A stretch of DNA of 64,000 bases from Candidatus Phytoplasma tritici. GTDB lineage: Bacteria; Bacillota_I; Bacilli_A; Acholeplasmatales; Acholeplasmataceae. The notes under the pieces are model-generated. The model saw nothing but the letters and a program-made list of their open reading frames with translations, was not told the origin of the DNA and did not search any database. Positions within the stretch are counted from its first letter, which is position 1, and each line of letters starts with the position of its first letter. Of the stretch, positions 60,579-64,000 are shown in pieces. The position numbers and the translations under genes were made by a program. Location: positions 62,001 through 126,000 of the forward strand of contig NZ_AVAO01000003.1 of the NCBI RefSeq assembly GCF_000495255.1, read 5' to 3'.

Positions 60579-63500
60579 TTATTCATCTTCTAAAGAATCT
60601 AAAAGATTTTCTTGTTTTGCTTTGGCTAAAATAGTTTTGTTAATTTTAGAACGAGTGGCAAAATCCGCTTTAGTAAATGGTTTTTCTTGACGCGCCTCTA
60701 CAATTTTATTAGCAGCAATCAAACCTAGACCATCAAGCGAAAGCAATGGCATCCTTAAAAATCCACCATCTTCTATTTTTAAAACACTAACATCTGATTT
60801 ATTAAAATCAACAGTTAAAAATTTAAAACCACGATGAACCATTTCTTCGGCGATTTTTAAAGTATTGATTAAAGCATCTTCTTTGGTTTTGATCTTTTTG
60901 CTTTTTTTTAATTCTGCAAGTTTATTTAACTTTTCTTTAATAATTTTTATATCGTTGCTAATCATGGTTTGGTGGTCGAATTGTTCTGTTCTTTTAGAAA
61001 AATAACCACTATAAAAAGCTAATGGTGAATGCATTTTAAACCATGCAATCCTCAAAGCCATAATAACATAAGCAGTGGCGTGGGCTTTAGGGAATAAATA
61101 TTTAATTTTAGCGGCAGAATCAATGTACCAAGCTTCTACTTTATCTTTCATTTCTTGTTTGTATTTGTTCCATGTTTTAAAATCATCTTGGGGTTTTCCT
61201 TTGCGGATAAATTCCATAATATCAAAAGCTTTTAAAGGAACAATCCCTTTTTCTTGTAGTTGTAACATAATATCATCACGGCAACCAATTATATCATCAA
61301 AAGAAATGGTTTTATTTTTGTATTTTTCAAATTCGCCTGTTTTGTTGATAGCATCTCTGGCGTTTTGGTTCCAAACATCAGTTCCATGTGAAAGTCCTGA
61401 AATTTTTACTAAAGCAGAAAAATTAATTTTAATTGCTTGTTTTTGTGAATTTTGTTTAGCGGTTGTTAAATCTTTTAACATTTGTTTGACAAAAATAGTT
61501 CCAAATTCAGGAATACCCAAAGAATCAATAGTGATTTTGTTTCCTGGATTTACAGAAGAATCGATTTTGAACTCATTGGAAAACAATTTATAAACTTCAG
61601 GATCATCTACAGGAATATCTTGGGCCCTTGTAAAAGGGAAATTCCCTGAATTTTCTTTAACATAATCCATCAAAAATTTAATCATCATAGGATCATCATG
61701 TCCTAAAATATCTAATTTAAAAAGATTTTGCTCAAAAGAGTGATAATCAAAATGAGTAGTTTTCCAATTGGTGTCATTAGCTGGATATTGGACAGGAGTT
61801 ACTTCATAAATGCTGCGATCGGGTGGTACAACAACGATTCCTCCTGGATGTTGTCCATTAGAACGTTTAACGCCTTCGATTTTGTTGGCAATTTGGGCTA
61901 TTTTTTGTTTGCGCCATTGTTTTTGTTTTTCTTCTACAAAACCCATTGTATAACCATAAGCGTTTCTTTGGGCAACAGTCTGGATGGTTCCAGCTCTAAA
62001 AGCGTGCTTTTCTCCTAATAATTCTTTAATGTAATTGTGGGCTTGGCTTTGGTAATCGCCTGCAAAATTTAGATCAATATCAGGAGTTTTATTGCCTTCA
62101 AATCCTAGAAAAGTTTCAAAAGGAATATCGTGGCCGTCTTTTTTGAATTGGATGTCGCATTTGGGACAAGGCATGTTTGGCAAATCATATCCCGAAAAAA
62201 CCTTATCAAGCTCGTTGTGGTATTTTTCCTCTTTTGGGTTGTGATATTGTTCTTTTTCTTGGGGTTTTAATTGGACAATAGTGTAGTTGCATTGCGGGCA
62301 ATAATAATGCGGTTTTAACGGATTTACTTCGGTAATTTCTAACATAGTTGCTACTAAAGAAGAACCAATTGAACCACGTGAGCCTACTAAATAACCTTTT
62401 TCCAAAGAATTTTTAACTAATAAATGTGATAAATAGTAAACAGAAGCAATATTTTGATTAGATTTTTCGTTTTTTGTCTCTCCGATAATGCTTTTTAACT
62501 CTTTATCCAATCTTTCTTTAATTAAAGGGTGTGGAGTTGAACCATACATTTGTTTAACTTTTGCATCAACTAAACGCTTAATTTCTTCTTTAATGCTTGG
62601 TATTTGTAAGTTTGTTTTGAAAGCGTTGTCTTTGAAAGAAAATAGTTCCGAAGAAAAAGCTTTAATTTTTTCAATTTTGGAATTAAGCAAATGAGTATTT
62701 GCAATTACAATTTTATAAATCAAGTTTTCATCCTGTAAAAAGGCAAATGCATCTATCATTTCTTGGGTAGTTAAAAGGTGGTTTTTTGGCAAGTTTTTAT
62801 TTTCGTATCTAGATAATTTGTGTAAGCCACCTCCTACCATTTTGGCACTAATATAAATTTCGCGATAATCTTTTTCCCAAGGATGAATATAATGAACGTC
62901 TCCGGTGGCAATTACTATTTTTGCTTGTTTTTGGGCTTCTGTTATGATTGTTTTGAGAGTAGTTTCAATTATTTGAAGCCCGTTTTTTCCTAAATCATGA
63001 ATTAAATGTTTATAAGCTTGGGGAGGTTGTACTTCGATGTAATCGTAAAAAGAAATAGCTTTTTGTAATTTGAAAATATTTTGATTGAGAGCTATTTCAA
63101 AAATATTGCTATTCATGCAACCACTACCTACTAAAAGACCTTGCCTTAAATTGGCTAAATTAGATTTTAAAACACGAGGACTTTTGTTAAAATCTTTAGT
63201 TAAAGCGTTGCTTAAAAGTTCAAAAAGATTTCGATAACCCTTTTGGTTAGCCACCAAAATATTGATATGATAAGATCTTTCGTATTTGGGATCGATTTTT
63301 TCTTGTAAGTCAAAAAAATTAATTACTTGTTCGTCTTTGGGATCTTTGTTTGGATCTGCTAATTGATCAATCATTTTGATAAAAACTTCTGCTGTGGCAG
63401 TGGCATCCGCAAGTGCACGGTGATGGTCTTCTAATTTGACTTTAAAAACAGTTGCTAATCTTTTTAAAGAAAAATATTTTAAAAAATTGCTAAAATAACG

Positions 63501-64000
63501 TTGAGACAACGCCATGGTATCAATAATAGGTTGTGGTTCTAAAAATATTTTTAGTTCTTTTGATTTTTCTTTTAAAAAATCAAAATCAAAAGAAGCGTTG
63601 TGAGCAACTAAAACACAGTCTTTGGCAAAAGCTAAAAATTGTGGCAAAACTTGGTCAATTGTTTGTTGTCCTTGAAGCATTTCATCCTTAATATTGGTAA
63701 TATCTGTGATAGTTTTGGTTAGTTTTTGTTGTGGGTCAATAAATTTTTGAAACTCGCCTATTTTATTCCCGTTTTTAATTTTTACTCCAGCGATTTCAAT
63801 AATTTTGTCACGAACATTAGATAATCCAGTAGTTTCCAAGTCAAAAACCACATAAGTAGCTTCTTTTAAAACAAAATCTTTTTCTAAATTATCTTCTTTT
63901 TTATTGGTGATATAAATAGGTTTTTCTTCAATAAAATCAACTTCTACTCCATAAATAGGTTTGATTTTTTTATTTTTGGAATGTTGGTTAATTTCAGGAT
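60579..64000 (-). CDS. polC: DNA polymerase III alpha subunit PolC (N-terminus outside window)
   Basis: The frame is open to the window edge, giving about 1140 residues of a protein usually near 1400. The GTG at 63851 is an internal codon, because the upstream residues (IKPIYGVEVDFIEEKPIY, KEATYVVFDLETTG) continue the family sequence. The part beginning VFDLETTGLS is the DEDDh proofreading exonuclease inserted in the PHP domain. Then follow the zinc site (CPQCNYTI, MPCPKCDIQF), the catalytic aspartates in GNKTPDIDLNF, and FPKAHATAYVIMALR. This is the Gram-positive type replicative polymerase. Confidence 0.96.
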   Translation of the reverse strand, partial: PEINQHSKNKKIKPIYGVEVDFIEEKPIYITNKKEDNLEKDFVLKEATYVVFDLETTGLSNVRDKIIEIAGVKIKNGNKIGEFQKFIDPQQKLTKTITDITNIKDEMLQGQQTIDQVLPQFLAFAKDCVLVAHNASFDFDFLKEKSKELKIFLEPQPIIDTMALSQRYFSNFLKYFSLKRLATVFKVKLEDHHRALADATATAEVFIKMIDQLADPNKDPKDEQVINFFDLQEKIDPKYERSYHINILVANQKGYRNLFELLSNALTKDFNKSPRVLKSNLANLRQGLLVGSGCMNSNIFEIALNQNIFKLQKAISFYDYIEVQPPQAYKHLIHDLGKNGLQIIETTLKTIITEAQKQAKIVIATGDVHYIHPWEKDYREIYISAKMVGGGLHKLSRYENKNLPKNHLLTTQEMIDAFAFLQDENLIYKIVIANTHLLNSKIEKIKAFSSELFSFKDNAFKTNLQIPSIKEEIKRLVDAKVKQMYGSTPHPLIKERLDKELKSIIGETKNEKSNQNIASVYYLSHLLVKNSLEKGYLVGSRGSIGSSLVATMLEITEVNPLKPHYYCPQCNYTIVQLKPQEKEQYHNPKEEKYHNELDKVFSGYDLPNMPCPKCDIQFKKDGHDIPFETFLGFEGNKTPDIDLNFAGDYQSQAHNYIKELLGEKHAFRAGTIQTVAQRNAYGYTMGFVEEKQKQWRKQKIAQIANKIEGVKRSNGQHPGGIVVVPPDRSIYEVTPVQYPANDTNWKTTHFDYHSFEQNLFKLDILGHDDPMMIKFLMDYVKENSGNFPFTRAQDIPVDDPEVYKLFSNEFKIDSSVNPGNKITIDSLGIPEFGTIFVKQMLKDLTTAKQNSQKQAIKINFSALVKISGLSHGTDVWNQNARDAINKTGEFEKYKNKTISFDDIIGCRDDIMLQLQEKGIVPLKAFDIMEFIRKGKPQDDFKTWNKYKQEMKDKVEAWYIDSAAKIKYLFPKAHATAYVIMALRIAWFKMHSPLAFYSGYFSKRTEQFDHQTMISNDIKIIKEKLNKLAELKKSKKIKTKEDALINTLKIAEEMVHRGFKFLTVDFNKSDVSVLKIEDGGFLRMPLLSLDGLGLIAANKIVEARQEKPFTKADFATRSKINKTILAKAKQENLLDSLEDE

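Noticed and set aside
61075-61593. 172-codon plus-strand frame and others opposite polC.
   Set aside because: Antisense shadows of polC without ribosome sites or family match.

Overview
The window is a phytoplasma chromosome segment (wall-less, insect-borne plant pathogen, class Mollicutes). The 16S gene contains the 25-base oligonucleotide I remember as the 'Candidatus Phytoplasma' signature (22975-22999) and two short motifs I associate with the aster yellows (16SrI) group. The sequence is very AT-rich, uses TGA as a stop (tsaD and the solute-binding protein end in TGA), and carries the usual phytoplasma traits: sec-dependent secreted proteins, decayed folate genes and much gene debris.

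Layout. 1-4.6 kb: 3' part of an MgtA-type Mg2+ ATPase, c-di-AMP cyclase cdaA, a DegV protein and a small secreted protein. 4.9-8.3 kb: pseudogenes of folP and folK, intact tsaD, and a decayed ftsH fragment. 8.5-14.5 kb, minus strand: gyrB-gyrA-tsaE-tsaB. 14.8-22 kb: two secreted/surface genes broken at poly(A) runs (one with an SVM effector-type signal), a decayed mobile-unit stretch (dnaB, dnaG and hypotheticals), an intact repeat-bearing surface protein, a decayed solute-binding protein and one unknown gene. 22.2-28.7 kb: complete rRNA operon with tandem promoters, RNase III-type processing stems, tRNA-Ile in the spacer and an eleven-tRNA cluster. 28.7-36.1 kb: a GC-richer, strongly folded non-coding segment, then what looks like a geminivirus-Rep-type rolling-circle plasmid caught in the chromosome (ssb, broken rep, DUF2963-like proteins, secreted proteins), then more debris including a broken uvrD. 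36.1-39.6 kb: one intact six-helix membrane protein in an almost gene-free stretch. 39.6-42.7 kb, minus strand: a complete polar amino-acid ABC importer. 43-49.1 kb: secreted and surface proteins, one split by a group II intron relic, another DUF2963-like protein, an ftsH fragment and a stand-alone M41 metallopeptidase. 49.8-64 kb: ordinary housekeeping genes (nudix, secA, prfB, rpsP, trmD, rplS, tyrS, sufS, sufU, trpS, polC).

How it works together. The housekeeping blocks cover replication (gyrase, PolC), translation and tRNA modification (release factor 2, TyrRS, TrpRS, TrmD, t6A synthesis by TsaB/D/E), secretion (SecA) and Fe-S assembly (SufS/SufU). The accessory blocks are the host-facing part: importers that scavenge amino acids and Mg2+, and a set of signal-peptide proteins exported by SecA. 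The accessory regions are decaying through single-base slips in homopolymers and through mobile-element insertion. The most noteworthy items are the paired structured RNA hairpins at 29.25-29.34 kb, the M41 peptidase lacking its AAA+ motor, the intron-split surface gene, and the chromosomal relic of a geminivirus-like replicon.
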